A stretch of DNA of 64,000 nt from Thermococcus sp. 2319x1 (GTDB lineage Archaea > Methanobacteriota_B > Thermococci > Thermococcales > Thermococcaceae): NCBI RefSeq assembly GCF_001484685.1, contig NZ_CP012200.1, forward strand, positions 800,321 through 864,320. The letters are read 5' to 3'. Positions 48,918-58,570 of the stretch are shown in pieces. Numbering within the stretch: the first letter of the stretch is position 1; every line of letters begins with the position of its first letter. A program made the position numbers and the translations under genes. Under the pieces are notes generated by a model, which did not search any database, was not told where the DNA came from, and saw only the letters and a program-made list of their open reading frames with translations.

Positions 48918-49766
48918 ATGGAAGTAATAACCAAAATTGCAGGATTCATCTTTGATAAAAAACCCGGAAGAGGGCTTCTACTGTTTGGACTTGCAATAGT
49001 GCTGGTAGTTATTCTAATGGCGATTTTTGCACCTTTCATAGCTCCGTACGATCCCACAAAAACAACGGAAGATAGCTTTGCGCCGCCAAGTAAGGAGCAT
49101 CCAATGGGAACGAACAGATTGGGACAAGACGTCTTCTCAAGAATAGTCTGGGGATCGAGAGTAGTTCTTTATGTCGTGTTTATAGCCACCATGCTCTCTA
49201 TGAGCATAGGTGTTCCTCTGGGCCTCCTCTCTGGATACCACGGAGGAAAAATAGACAGGGTACTGAGCGTAATCATGGACAGCATCTACGCATTTCCGGC
49301 ACTCATACTTGCAATAGTCATTGCCGTAGTCCTGGGCCCAAGTCCGGTAAACACCGCCATTGCAATATCATTTGTATACGTGCCAACTTACTTCAGAATG
49401 GTTAGGGGACAAACGCTGAGCTTAAAAGGACAATTATTTGTCGAGGCTGCTAAGGCATTGGGAGCAAAAAACAGGGAAATAATGTTTAAGTACATCCTCC
49501 CCAACCTAGCACCAACCGTATTAGTCGTTTTCACTTTAAGCGTTGCAGATGCCATTCTGACAGAGGCGGGATTGAGTTTCTTAGGACTATCTGTAACACC
49601 TCCAACTCCAGACTGGGGATACGACCTGAGAGTAGGGCAACCATTTCTCTTAGATGGCTACTGGTGGCTTGTATTTTTCCCGGGAGTGATGATAATGCTG
49701 CTCGCAATGGCATTTGCACTAATTGGAGAAGCCTTGAGCGAAAGAATTTCCCTCGGGACGAGGTGA
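48918..49766 (+). CDS. Peptide ABC transporter permease (DppC-like)
   Basis: A 282-residue second permease. The N-terminal helix is followed by the extracytoplasmic HPMGTNRLGQDVFSRIVWGSR block typical of DppC/OppC. The EAA loop is VEAAKALGAKNREIMFKYILPN, and AGLSFLGLSVTPPTPDWG marks the C-terminal part. A GAGGTGA site lies before the ATG, ten bases after dppB. Confidence 0.93.
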   Translation: MEVITKIAGFIFDKKPGRGLLLFGLAIVLVVILMAIFAPFIAPYDPTKTTEDSFAPPSKEHPMGTNRLGQDVFSRIVWGSRVVLYVVFIATMLSMSIGVPLGLLSGYHGGKIDRVLSVIMDSIYAFPALILAIVIAVVLGPSPVNTAIAISFVYVPTYFRMVRGQTLSLKGQLFVEAAKALGAKNREIMFKYILPNLAPTVLVVFTLSVADAILTEAGLSFLGLSVTPPTPDWGYDLRVGQPFLLDGYWWLVFFPGVMIMLLAMAFALIGEALSERISLGTR

Positions 49767-49771
49767 TCGAA

Positions 49772-50731
49772 ATGTTGCTTGAGGTAAAGAACCTAAGCAT
49801 TTATTATTACACCCTTGCCGGCACTGTGAGAGCGGTTGAAAACGTGTCTTTCACAATAGACAAAAAAGAATGGGTGAGCTTTGTTGGAGAAAGTGGAAGT
49901 GGAAAGTCTACAGTAGCTTACGCTCTCTTGAACCTCGTCCCATCTCCAGGTAAAATCGTCAATGGAGAGATTATCTTTGAGGGAAAAAACATACTTGGAC
50001 TGACAAAAGATGAGCTGAGGGAGATAAGAGGAAGAGAGATCAGCATGGTATTTCAAGACCCTATGACAAGCCTAGACCCCCTGAGGAAGATTGGTGACCA
50101 AATAGTGGAGGTTATGGTGGAACACGGTATGAAAAAAGACGAAGCATATAATAGAGCCAAAGAATTGCTTGGGAAGGTAAACCTCCCAGAAGACAGAATG
50201 AGCTATTATCCTCACCAGCTTAGCGGAGGCCAGAGACAGAGGATTGCCATAGCCATTGCCATGGCCTTCAATCCCAAACTCCTTATAGCGGATGAACCCA
50301 CAACTGCTTTAGATGTTATAGTGCAGGATGCAATTATGGATCTCATTGAGGGCCTTAAGAAAGAGGGAACAAGCATATTTTTTGTGACGCATGATATATC
50401 CCTTGCGGCAGAGAGAAGTGATAAAATAGCCGTAATGTATGCAGGAAAGCTGGTGGAGTTTGGGAAAGTGGAGCAAATTCTTGAAAATCCCCTTCATCCC
50501 TATACCCAATCACTGCTCGCCAGCGTCCCTGATCTGTGGAGTGAAAAAGAGATAAAAGCAATACCCGGCTATCCTCCCGACCTCAGAAATCCTCCAAGTG
50601 GATGTAGATTTCACCCAAGATGTCCCGTGTTTAAAGAGAAATCCGATTTAAAGGGAGTCTGTGATTCCATAGAACCTGAAACTATTGAAATTGAAAAAGG
50701 CCACTTTGTGGACTGCCACTTCTATAGGTGA
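49772..50731 (+). CDS. Peptide ABC transporter ATPase (DppD-like)
   Basis: A 319-residue ABC ATPase. Walker A GESGSGKST, signature LSGGQRQRIAIA, Walker B LLIADEPTTALD and the switch His in VTHDIS are complete. The C-terminal oligopeptide-transport extension has four cysteines (GCRFHPRCPVF, GVCDS, VDCHF), which in OppD/OppF relatives hold an Fe-S cluster. The ATG at 49772 follows GAGGTGA; the longer open frame to 49664 overlaps the permease and is not real. Confidence 0.94.
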   Translation: MLLEVKNLSIYYYTLAGTVRAVENVSFTIDKKEWVSFVGESGSGKSTVAYALLNLVPSPGKIVNGEIIFEGKNILGLTKDELREIRGREISMVFQDPMTSLDPLRKIGDQIVEVMVEHGMKKDEAYNRAKELLGKVNLPEDRMSYYPHQLSGGQRQRIAIAIAMAFNPKLLIADEPTTALDVIVQDAIMDLIEGLKKEGTSIFFVTHDISLAAERSDKIAVMYAGKLVEFGKVEQILENPLHPYTQSLLASVPDLWSEKEIKAIPGYPPDLRNPPSGCRFHPRCPVFKEKSDLKGVCDSIEPETIEIEKGHFVDCHFYR

Positions 50732-50736
50732 TAAAA

Positions 50737-51723
50737 ATGGAAAGCATACTCAAAGTTGAAAACCTCAAGAAATATTTTCCGGTCAAGAGAACCATCTTGG
50801 AAACCATCAGAAAAGAGCCTCAAAAATACGTCAAAGCTGTGGATGGAATAAGTTTTGAGGTGAGGAAAGGTGAAACCCTCGCGTTAATTGGGGAAAGTGG
50901 ATGCGGGAAAACTACCACGGGCAGAGTTGTTCTGAGGCTTATTGAGCCTACCGACGGAAAGATAATCTTTGATGGAGTAGACATCACTCACCTCGGCTAC
51001 GAGGCCTTAAGACCCTACAGGAGAAGAATGCAAATGGTTTTCCAAGACCCATACGCAAGCCTGAGTCCAAGAATGAAGATTGGAGATGCAATTGCTCATC
51101 CACTTTTGATTCACAAAGTAGCGACAAAAGAAGAGGCAAGAGAAATGGCCCTAAAAATGCTTCGCAGAGTGGGCTTAACTCCCGAAGAGGAGTTTTACGA
51201 AAGATATCCTCACCATTTGAGTGGTGGGCAAAGGCAGAGGGTTGTCATAGCCAGAGCAATGATACTGAAACCGGAGTTCGTAGTTGCGGATGAAGCGGTC
51301 TCCATGATTGATGTTTCGATGAGAGCATCCATTTTAGAGCTTCTTGAGAGCTTTAAGAAGGAATATCACCTAAGCATGCTTTTCATAACACATGACATAG
51401 CCGTTGCGAAGCTCATAGCCGATAGAGTAGCCGTTATGTATCTTGGAAAAATCGTGGAGATAGGACCAACAGAGGAAGTTCTCAAAAATCCAGCCCATCC
51501 ATACACAGTGGCGCTAATTCAAGCTGTTCCTTCAATCGTTAAACGGGAAAAGAAAAGGAGGATAGGGATAACAGGTGAAGTCCCCAACGCGGTTAATCCT
51601 CCGAGCGGGTGCAGATTCCATCCAAGATGTCCATTCATGACCGAAGAATGCAGAACAAAAGAACCGGAACTTGTAGAAATAGGCAAAGAACACTTCGTTG
51701 CCTGCTATCATCCCCTTGTCTGA
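50737..51723 (+). CDS. Peptide ABC transporter ATPase (DppF-like)
   Basis: A 328-residue second ATPase of the heterodimeric engine. Walker A GESGCGKTT, signature LSGGQRQRVVIA, Walker B FVVADEAVSMID (in which Glu follows Asp as normal) and THDIAV are present. The C-terminal extension again has GCRFHPRCPF, EECR and VACYHP cysteines. The ATG at 50737 follows GGTGAT, which overlaps the dppD stop. Last gene of the operon. Confidence 0.94.
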   Translation: MESILKVENLKKYFPVKRTILETIRKEPQKYVKAVDGISFEVRKGETLALIGESGCGKTTTGRVVLRLIEPTDGKIIFDGVDITHLGYEALRPYRRRMQMVFQDPYASLSPRMKIGDAIAHPLLIHKVATKEEAREMALKMLRRVGLTPEEEFYERYPHHLSGGQRQRVVIARAMILKPEFVVADEAVSMIDVSMRASILELLESFKKEYHLSMLFITHDIAVAKLIADRVAVMYLGKIVEIGPTEEVLKNPAHPYTVALIQAVPSIVKREKKRRIGITGEVPNAVNPPSGCRFHPRCPFMTEECRTKEPELVEIGKEHFVACYHPLV

Positions 51724-51724
51724 G

Positions 51725-52186
51725 CTATTTATTTTCCTTTAAGTTTCTCAACTTTCTATCCATTTTTACCATCTCTTTCCACTGCCTCCCGGGCCAGTAG
51801 ATTTGACCGCACTGAGTGCAGATGTAAAATTCATCGTAATCCTCATAAACGCCTTCTGGCACTTTCCCCTTGATTTCTTCTTTTTTGGCCCTTCTTATTA
51901 GCCCGTTACACTTCGGGCATCGTGCATTTTCTGGAAACAGCTCTTTAAACTCAAAGCCCAGCTCCATAAGCTGCTTCACCTGCTTTTCGAACTTATTGGA
52001 CTTTATCAGAATTGCATTCTCACACCTCTTCGCAAGGTCTTCGTCCCTCGTCAGAATTACTCTGCCTTCCTCTTTAGCAACCTTCAGAATTTCCTCGTCA
52101 TCTTCTATCCCGTAGAGCGTGTCGTAACCGTATAACCTAAGCCACCTCGCTAATCTTCCGAGCATCATGTCTGCAATGAACTTCAT
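51725..52186 (-). CDS. Mut7-C RNase domain protein
   Basis: A 153-residue protein of the Mut7-C (DUF82) family, a PIN-fold nuclease domain plus a zinc ribbon. The PIN acids are Asp6 (KFIADMML) and the Asp pair in LTRDEDLA. The ribbon cysteines are CPKC and CTQC. It is expected to cut RNA, although archaeal members have no defined target. It converges with dppF and its start is close to the decayed region. Confidence 0.88.
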   Translation of the reverse strand: MKFIADMMLGRLARWLRLYGYDTLYGIEDDEEILKVAKEEGRVILTRDEDLAKRCENAILIKSNKFEKQVKQLMELGFEFKELFPENARCPKCNGLIRRAKKEEIKGKVPEGVYEDYDEFYICTQCGQIYWPGRQWKEMVKMDRKLRNLKENK

Positions 52187-52621
52187 TCACACTCCCCTGA
52201 AATGTTAGAAAAGAACATTAAGGATTTTTCGATTGGAACCCTCTTTAGAAATCACTTCCTAAGACAGCACTTTTTGAATTTCTCCTCAACTCCCCAGTGG
52301 GGGATATCAGCTTTGAGGACGTGTAAAGTCTTCAATCCAGGATTTTTCTATCTCGACCACTATCCACCAACCTCCTCCTATCCTCGAGATTTCACCCCTC
52401 CTCCATGCACGCGTGTTTCTCGTGCAGAGAGTCTCTTACCTCTTTTTCCGCTTTTATAAGATTATTCCTGTAGAAAAGGGGTAAAAGCGAGATATGCGCA
52501 TGAATTTGAACGTCTTCTCCCTCTTGCACTCGGGGTTCGTGGGCACAGCCTTCCAGAAACCGGTGCCCGTTATCTCCCTGAGAGCCTCCGTTTTATCACC
52601 CGCCCCTCACTACCTCCAGGC
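52187..52621. other. Degenerate stretch without an intact gene
   Basis: Higher-GC sequence continuing the decay seen on the right. On the minus strand one frame around 52490-52590 reads EITGTGFWKAVPTNPECKRE, protein-like but interrupted on both sides. I cannot assign it. Nothing else is supportable. Confidence 0.35.
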
Positions 52622-53150
52622 CTATTTCCCCAAACGCTTGAGGTCGTAGAGAAACACATCCGCAAGTGGCTCAACTTTCTTTAAAACGTCCAAAGGTGCG
52701 TATCCCGAAGTATCAAGCGCGGTGTTGATGTGGTGTTCCCTTACTGCCTTCAGGGCCTCCACCAGGAAATTTGGCTGGAAAAGCAGCCCTTCCAGAGAAT
52801 GTGACAACACCACCCGAATCGTCGTAGAGCTTGACATCCCTCTCAACTTTCCTCATGAGTTCATCGAGGCTTATTGTTCTTCTGACAAGCTTCAAAGCGC
52901 TTGTTGGGCAGAATTCTGAATAAACACCACATCCATCACATTTTTCCCGGTCTATGTGCTGAATCTCGTTCTTGTCCAATGTGATGACTCCAAGGGGACA
53001 GACGTTAACGCAAGTGTGGCAGTGGATGCATTTTTATTCAAGATACATCAGCTGAGGTTTCGACAATATTCCCTCGGGATTATAGCACCACCAGCATTTC
53101 AATGGACGCGAACAGTCGTCGGGAGGAAATAAGCCCTTTTTGATGCTTTC
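52622..53150 (-). pseudogene. Glycyl radical enzyme-activating enzyme, decayed
   Basis: Remnant of a radical SAM activase of the pyruvate formate-lyase activating type. Reading down the minus strand: DDCSRPLKCWWCYNPEG keeps part of the SAM-cluster cysteine motif, then an in-frame TAA near 53035. A ferredoxin-like insert follows (KCIHCHTCVNVCPLG and KCDGCGVYSEFCP), then LMRKVERDVKLYDDSGGVVT. A frameshift near 52800 leads to FQPNFLVEALKAVREH and DTSGYAPLDVL. At least one stop and one frameshift, and the C-terminus is lost. Order and orientation suggest it followed the glycyl radical enzyme. Confidence 0.82.
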
Positions 53151-53600
53151 CTAACTGGAGAAGGCGGAGAGCTCTCGATGAGCTTGACTACTACTGGGTG
53201 TTGTACCTCGCTCTGCCGCAGTTGTAGTCTTTGGCGTTTTTACGCAGTCCTCTATCCAGAGGGACATAAACGGCACTGGCAGATACTTTGCGTAGAGAGC
53301 CTCAATTATGTTGTTGCCCTTCATCTTTATGTCGAGGAAGTGCTTGACCTGCCTCATGAATGCATTCCAGAGCTCTTCAAAGCTCTTGAATTTCCCCGGA
53401 TTACCGGTCTCAAGGCCAATCTTCTTGCCCGTTCTTGGATTAACGCCGTTGTTAGGGGTTATCTCAAGGATTTTTGGTAAAGTCGTTATAAGTGAAGCTC
53501 TCCTCCGCAGTCACCCCAACCTTGGGACGGCCGGCTGGTTGTTGAACTTGAGCCAGAAACACTAAAGGATCTTGCCAGAGCTGTGGGGACTCTTCGGAAA
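53151..53600 (-). pseudogene. Glycyl radical enzyme (PFL-like), decayed fragment
   Basis: Central fragment of a pyruvate formate-lyase-family enzyme. Pieces in order on the minus strand: FWLKFNNQPAV, PKVGVTAEESFTYNDFTK, NGVNPRTGKKIGLETGNP, FEELWNAFMRQVKHFLDIK and NNIIEALYAKYLPVPFMSLW. Several frameshifts separate them, and the last runs out of frame at VKTPKTTT. The N-terminal third and the C-terminal glycyl radical loop are absent. With its activase it once would have acted on pyruvate or a related substrate; the loss shows that the pathway is not used from this locus. Confidence 0.83.
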
Positions 53601-53755
53601 AGCCGCCCTTCTCTGCGATTGGCAATATTATCTTCACTAAGGATAATCCTTGTTGGCATAAAAATTTAAGGTATTGGAGGTTGAGATAAGTGGGGCGCTC
53701 TCACACGGCTCCATAAAGTTTTTCTGCAGAACACTTGAGAATTTATGGTGATTAA
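53601..53755. promoter_or_regulatory. Upstream region of the nitroreductase gene
   Basis: A 155-base gap. AAAAATTTAAGG near 53660 is TATA-like but about 90 bases from the ATG, and GGTGAT lies just before the start codon. No other motif seen. Confidence 0.3.
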
Positions 53756-54319
53756 ATGTGTGTCCCTGAGCTGGCTAAAAGGAGAAAGACTGTTAGAAAG
53801 TTCATGCCCGACAAACCGCCGAAAGAGGACATTCTAAAGGCCATAGAAGCAGCAAAAGAAGCTCCCTCCGGAATGAATGCCCAGCCGTGGCACTTTGTTA
53901 TCATTGAGAGCATCGAAATGAAGAAAAGGATTCGAGAAGTCTGTGAGGAAGGAGAGAGAAAGTTTTACGAGAAGATGAAAGGAAAACTTGGGGAGTGGCT
54001 GCAGGAGAGAGGTTTTACATGGGAAAAACCCTTTTTGAGCGAGGCTCCCTATCTTGTTCTCGTGTTTGCCGATGTTAGGGCGCCTTTTGCAGTTCAGTCC
54101 ACATGGCTGGCAATAGGTTACCTCCTGCTCGCCCTTGAGGAAGAAGGGCTCGGCACGGTGACTTACACTCCTCCCAATCCCAAAGAGATTGAAGAACTTG
54201 TAAATGCTCCTAAACACTACAAGCTCCAGACAATACTTCCCATAGGCTACCCCAACGATGAAAAGCCCAAATATGAGAGGAAGAAGCTGGGAGATGTAGT
54301 TAGCTTCAACAGCTTCTGA
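53756..54319 (+). CDS. Nitroreductase-family protein
   Basis: A 187-residue FMN-dependent nitroreductase-fold protein. KRRKTVRKFMPDKP at the N-terminus and SGMNAQPWHFVII are the FMN-contact blocks, and the C-terminal LPIGYPNDEKP is typical. The natural substrate is unknown; related proteins reduce quinones, flavins or nitro compounds, or dehalogenate. It is intact, between the decayed glycyl radical locus and the lysine operon. Confidence 0.88.
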   Translation: MCVPELAKRRKTVRKFMPDKPPKEDILKAIEAAKEAPSGMNAQPWHFVIIESIEMKKRIREVCEEGERKFYEKMKGKLGEWLQERGFTWEKPFLSEAPYLVLVFADVRAPFAVQSTWLAIGYLLLALEEEGLGTVTYTPPNPKEIEELVNAPKHYKLQTILPIGYPNDEKPKYERKKLGDVVSFNSF

Positions 54320-54488
54320 GCACTTTCCTTTTCTCCTTGATATTTGCAAAGTTAACAATTTGCACAACGCCAACATTTTTGAACTTTGCCGAAATTTAAT
54401 CGACTAAAAAGTGATTTTTGAGAAAAATTTTTCAATTTTTTAGATTTTTAGAAAATTTATTCGATAAAACTTCAAAATTACCGAAAAA

Positions 54489-54496
54489 TTTATATG
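54489..54496 (+). promoter_or_regulatory. Promoter of the lysine operon
   Basis: TTTATATG, 50-57 bases before the ATG at 54546, in a very AT-rich 226-base gap. A leader of about 25 bases and GGTGG follow. Runs of A and T and two TTCGATAAAA-like motifs lie upstream, but I cannot identify an operator. Confidence 0.5.
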
Positions 54497-54545
54497 CTCT
54501 TTCCAATCATATCTGAGTGGGTGGTGCATATTAAGTGGTGGAATA

Positions 54546-55631
54546 ATGGTGCTGGACTCAACGCTCAGGGAAGGGGAGCAGACACCGGGAGTAAACTTCA
54601 GCCCTGAGGACAGGCTTAGAATAGGAATTGCCCTCGACGAGATCAGGGTCGATTTTATAGAGGCCGGCCATCCAGCAGTAAGCGAAGAGATCCTTGAGGG
54701 GATACGCCTTCTCGCTTCTCAGGGCCTCAACGCGAACATTCTGGCGCACTCAAGGGCCCTGAGAAGCGACATTGACCTAGTTCTAAAGGCCGAGGCAGAG
54801 TGGATAGGCATCTTTATGTGCCTCTCCCGGAGGTGTCTGGAAAGGAGGTTCAGGACGGATCTCAGTGAGGCCCTCGCTAGGATCGAGGATGCCATTCTAT
54901 ATGCCAAAGACCATGGGCTGAAGGTCCGGTTCACACCGGAGGACACCACTAGGACGGAGTGGGAAAACTTAACTGCAGCCCTGAATCTCGCCAGGGAACT
55001 CAAAGTCGACAGGGTGAGCATAGCAGACACCACAGGGGTCGCTCACCCACTCGAGTTTTACGACCTCGTCAAGCGCGTCGTCGAGTTCGGCATTCCGGTG
55101 AATGTCCACTGCCACAACGACCTGGGATTGGCCCTGGCAAACGCAATAATGGGAATAGAGGCAGGAGCTACGCTGGTGGATGCAACCATTAACGGAATAG
55201 GCGAGAGAGCTGGGATAGTTGATCTGTCCCAGCTCTTGGCGGTGCTGTACTACCACTATGGGATCAAGAAGTACAGGTTGGAGAAGCTCTACTCACTGAG
55301 CAGGCTCGTGAGCGAGATAACAGAATTGCAGGTTCAGCAAAACTATCCCATAGTAGGTCAGAACGCCTTCACCCACAAGGCAGGTCTGCACGTTTCGGCA
55401 GTCGTCAGGGATCCATCTTTCTACGAGTTCTTACCTCCTGAGACCTTCGGGAGGGAGAGAACTATCTACGTCGACCGCTTCGCTGGCAAGGATACTATAC
55501 GATTCCACCTCTGCAGATTCGGAATCCACGACGAGGGGATAATTGAAGAGCTCCTCAGGAGGGTAAAGGCCTCAAGAAGACCTTTCACACCCGAGATGCT
55601 GGCCGAAGAGGCGAGGAGGATGATGACATGA
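54546..55631 (+). CDS. Homocitrate synthase
   Basis: A 361-residue alpha-isopropylmalate/homocitrate synthase family enzyme, first gene of the lysine operon. It condenses 2-oxoglutarate with acetyl-CoA to homocitrate, the entry to the alpha-aminoadipate route. [14 protein letters not shown] carries the metal-binding Asp and active-site Arg-Glu, and [13 protein letters not shown] the metal histidines. It lacks the C-terminal leucine-feedback domain of LeuA. Lysine-operon context decides homocitrate over isopropylmalate. Its last four bases overlap the next gene. GC is high (36 of 60 on the line starting 55021). Confidence 0.92.
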   Translation: MVLDSTLREGEQTPGVNFSPEDRLRIGIALDEIRVDFIEAGHPAVSEEILEGIRLLASQGLNANILAHSRALRSDIDLVLKAEAEWIGIFMCLSRRCLERRFRTDLSEALARIEDAILYAKDHGLKVRFTPEDTTRTEWENLTAALNLARELKVDRVSIADTTGVAHPLEFYDLVKRVVEFGIPVNVHCHNDLGLALANAIMGIEAGATLVDATINGIGERAGIVDLSQLLAVLYYHYGIKKYRLEKLYSLSRLVSEITELQVQQNYPIVGQNAFTHKAGLHVSAVVRDPSFYEFLPPETFGRERTIYVDRFAGKDTIRFHLCRFGIHDEGIIEELLRRVKASRRPFTPEMLAEEARRMMT

Positions 55632-56770
55632 CGCTCGTTGAGGAACTTCTCGGAGCCAAAACAGGCGAAGTTGTTGTGAGGGAAGTCAACCTCGTTTACG
55701 CGCACGACGGTACGATGCCCCTTATAATAGAGGCATTCAGGAGAAACTTCACGAGAGTCCTTCCGGAGACCTACGTTTTCTTTGACCACGTCTTTCCGGC
55801 CCCAACGGTTAAGGTGGCAAACCTCCAGAGGGAAATCTTGGAGTTCGCGAGGGAGCAAGGAATTCCAGTGGTCCAAGGGCAGGGAATATCACACCAGGTG
55901 GCCGTTGAGATGGGCTTGGCCAATAATGCGAAGATAGTGGTCGGTGCAGACAGCCACACGCCCACTTTGGGAGCCCTTGGAGTTTTTGCCGTTGGGATGG
56001 GGGCCACCGACACTGCGGTGGTTATGGGGCTTGGAAAAACCTGGTTCCGCGTTCCCGAGAGCGTTTCAGTGGTCTTCGAGGGAAAACCTGGAAAAAACGT
56101 CATGGCGGCAGATGCCATGATTTACATCATTACCTCATTGAGGGACTTCGAGATGAACTATAAAGCTATAGAGTTCTTCAACGTCCCCTTCAGTTTCGAC
56201 GAGAGGTTGACACTCACCAACTTCAGCGTCGAGGCCAACGCGAAGACCGGAATCATAGGCGGGGAGTACACAGGTGACGGCTACGTCTTGGAGCTTGAGA
56301 TTGACCTCTCATCCATTCCACCGATGGTTGCAAAACCGCACCATCCATCGAACGGCGTCCCCGTTGAGGAGGTCGATGGGACAAAAATAGACCAGGTCTT
56401 CATCGGCTCGTGCACCAACGGCCGCTTCGAGCAGATAGAGAAGGCGGCGGAGATACTCGCTGGGGAGGAAGTAGCGGTCAGGACGATAATCGGGCCCGCA
56501 TCGGTCAACGTCTACCGCAGAATGATTGAGACCGGCATTGCCAAGGTCTTGATCGATGCCGGAGCGGTCATACTCCCGCCCGGCTGCGGCCCGTGCCTCG
56601 GGAGGCATATGGGCGTTGCTGGTGATGGCGACGTTATCCTGAGCACAACGAACAGGAACTTCCGTGGAAGGATGGGCTCGCCCAACTCCGAGATTTACCT
56701 GGGGAGCCCGGTAACCGCTGCCCTCAGCGCCCTCTACGGAGAGATAACGAACCCGGAGGGAGGGGCATGA
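55628..56770 (+). CDS. Homoaconitase large subunit
   Basis: A 380-residue aconitase-family large subunit that isomerises homocitrate to homoisocitrate with a 4Fe-4S cluster. [34 protein letters not shown] and PPGCGPCLG supply the cluster cysteines (one in GSCTNG, two in CGPC). It overlaps both neighbours by four bases (ATGA), showing tight translational coupling. The same subunit probably also handles cis-homoaconitate. Isopropylmalate isomerase is the alternative, but the operon decides. Confidence 0.92.
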   Translation: MTLVEELLGAKTGEVVVREVNLVYAHDGTMPLIIEAFRRNFTRVLPETYVFFDHVFPAPTVKVANLQREILEFAREQGIPVVQGQGISHQVAVEMGLANNAKIVVGADSHTPTLGALGVFAVGMGATDTAVVMGLGKTWFRVPESVSVVFEGKPGKNVMAADAMIYIITSLRDFEMNYKAIEFFNVPFSFDERLTLTNFSVEANAKTGIIGGEYTGDGYVLELEIDLSSIPPMVAKPHHPSNGVPVEEVDGTKIDQVFIGSCTNGRFEQIEKAAEILAGEEVAVRTIIGPASVNVYRRMIETGIAKVLIDAGAVILPPGCGPCLGRHMGVAGDGDVILSTTNRNFRGRMGSPNSEIYLGSPVTAALSALYGEITNPEGGA

Positions 56771-57258
56771 TAACGAGGGGAAGAGTGTGGCTCTTTGGTG
56801 ACAACGTTTCAACCGACACGATAACCCCGGGGAGGTACAACCTCACGAAGGATCCCGAGGAGCTGGCCAGGATAGCCTTCATAGAGGCCCGTCCCGAGTT
56901 TTCGAAGGAGGTAAAGCCCGGGGACGTTGTGGCCGGCGGGAGGAACTTCGGGATAGGCTCTTCCAGGGAATCCGCTGCCCTATCGCTCAAAGCGGCGGGA
57001 GTTGCTGGGGTTATAGCCCAGTCATTCGGAAGGATATTCTACCGCAACGCTGTGAACCTCGGCCTCCCCCTGCTCGTCGGCGACACGAGCGGGCTGAGGG
57101 ACGGGGAGATAGTCGAGGTGAACTGGCGGACCGGTGAGGTGAGAACTGAGAGCGGAACCTTTTACTTCAAACCGCTCGACGGCTTCCTCCTCAGGATCGT
57201 CGAGGAGGGGGGAATACTTAGCTTCATCGAGAGGAGGGGTGACCTGTGTATAGAGTAG
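56767..57258 (+). CDS. Homoaconitase small subunit
   Basis: A 163-residue swivel-domain subunit. The [15 protein letters not shown] opening is the family mark, and [14 protein letters not shown] with the [11 protein letters not shown] block forms the substrate loop (the YRNAVN part, rather than the leucine-type, is in line with homoaconitase). It pairs with the large subunit upstream and overlaps the next gene by 13 bases. Confidence 0.92.
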   Translation: MITRGRVWLFGDNVSTDTITPGRYNLTKDPEELARIAFIEARPEFSKEVKPGDVVAGGRNFGIGSSRESAALSLKAAGVAGVIAQSFGRIFYRNAVNLGLPLLVGDTSGLRDGEIVEVNWRTGEVRTESGTFYFKPLDGFLLRIVEEGGILSFIERRGDLCIE

Positions 57259-58304
57259 CCGTGATTCCCGGAGATGGAATAGGACCGGAGGTCATCGATG
57301 GTGCTGTGAGGGTTCTAAAAGCCGTAACCGACAGGATAAGGTTCGAGTACTACGAGGGAGGATTGGATGTTTTCCGGGAGTGCGGGAGCCCGATCAGAGA
57401 GGACGACCTTGATGAGATAAGGAGGAGCGACGCGGTCCTCTTTGGAGCAACCACAACCCCCTTTGATCTCCCCGGTTACAGGAGTTTAATACTCACCCTC
57501 AGGAAGGAGCTCGGCCTCTACGCCAACCTGAGAATAATACCTGAGCTCAAAGGCGGGAGAGAGATCGTCATAGTCAGGGAGAACAGCGAGGGCCTCTACT
57601 CTGGAATAGGCTCGGTTGTGAACGAAAGAGCAGTTGACGTCAGGCTCATAACGAGGGAAGGGGCTGAAAGGATAGCCCGCTTTGCCGTGGAGCAGGCCAA
57701 GGTCAGAGGGAGCTTCATAACCTTCGTCCACAAGGCGAACGTCCTCATCGGTGACAAGTTCTTCAGAAGGATAGTCTTGGAAGTGGCGGAAGAGGAGGGC
57801 GTTGAGGTTAAGGATGCCATAATCGACTCCTTCACGATAAAACTGGTTAGAAAACCCTGGGAGCACGGAGTAATCCTCAGTGAAAACCTCTTCGGGGACA
57901 TACTGAGTGACCTTGCCACTGTACATGCTGGAAGCATAGGGATCGTCCCCAGCGGGAACTACGGGGAGGAGATAGCTCTCTTCGAGCCGGTTCACGGTTC
58001 CGCACCGGACATAGCAGGCAGGGGAATAGCCAACCCGATAGGAGCCATACTGAGCGGTGCAATGCTCCTCGATTACCTTGGATTAGATGGTTCGCTTATC
58101 AGGACGGCGGTCAGCAACTACGTTAGGGATGGCGAGCTGACCCCAGACATGGGGGGAAGGTCAAGGACGGACGACGTCGTCAGGGGAATAATCGGCGAGA
58201 TAGAGAACCTCCTCTCCATGGACGAGGTCTGGCGGGATGAGATTCGGGTGAGCAGACTTGAAAGCGACATAAGCCGAATGGCGGGGTTAAGGTTGCATCC
58301 GTAA
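57246..58304 (+). CDS. Homoisocitrate dehydrogenase (isocitrate/isopropylmalate type)
   Basis: A 352-residue beta-decarboxylating dehydrogenase. It oxidises homoisocitrate to 2-oxoadipate; archaeal relatives can also take isocitrate or isopropylmalate. [10 protein letters not shown] starts the protein, [12 protein letters not shown] holds the phosphate-contact region, and the metal Asp residues lie in [13 protein letters not shown]. The [12 protein letters not shown] and [11 protein letters not shown] blocks bind NAD. Start is GTG at 57246 inside the homoaconitase small subunit frame. Confidence 0.92.
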   Translation: MYRVAVIPGDGIGPEVIDGAVRVLKAVTDRIRFEYYEGGLDVFRECGSPIREDDLDEIRRSDAVLFGATTTPFDLPGYRSLILTLRKELGLYANLRIIPELKGGREIVIVRENSEGLYSGIGSVVNERAVDVRLITREGAERIARFAVEQAKVRGSFITFVHKANVLIGDKFFRRIVLEVAEEEGVEVKDAIIDSFTIKLVRKPWEHGVILSENLFGDILSDLATVHAGSIGIVPSGNYGEEIALFEPVHGSAPDIAGRGIANPIGAILSGAMLLDYLGLDGSLIRTAVSNYVRDGELTPDMGGRSRTDDVVRGIIGEIENLLSMDEVWRDEIRVSRLESDISRMAGLRLHP

Positions 58305-58382
58305 CTAAAGCTCTAAAGCTGATTTCATTTGTTACGAAGCCTTTAAGTTCCAGATCTGTGGCAAAAGGTGGGGGTGAAGGGA

Positions 58383-58544
58383 ATGGTGGAATGTCCGGTA
58401 TGCGGAAGTGAAATAGAGGTCGGAGAGGTTGAACTGCATCAGATAGTCGAATGCCCTGTATGCGGAGCGGAGCTTGAGGTTGTGAGCCTTGAGCCCTTAA
58501 CCTTGGAGGAGCTCCCCGAGGTCGAGGAAGACTGGGGGGAGTAA
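58383..58544 (+). CDS. lysW: LysW amino-group carrier protein
   Basis: A 53-residue carrier protein, small enough to be missed by length cut-offs. Two CPVCG motifs (Cys4/Cys7 and Cys24/Cys27) form the zinc site. The C-terminus ends EEDWGE, the conserved tail whose last Glu side chain is joined to the amino group of alpha-aminoadipate or glutamate by LysX. The ATG at 58383 follows AAGGGA. It lies between homoisocitrate dehydrogenase and LysX, the expected position, and all following enzymes work on LysW-bound intermediates. Confidence 0.94.
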   Translation: MVECPVCGSEIEVGEVELHQIVECPVCGAELEVVSLEPLTLEELPEVEEDWGE

Positions 58545-58570
58545 TCTTTTCAATTTTTTTGGTGGTGGTG

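Noticed and set aside
53178-53565. Plus-strand frames over the glycyl radical enzyme debris
   Set aside because: The minus strand contains recognisable PFL family blocks; the plus-strand frames do not resemble anything.
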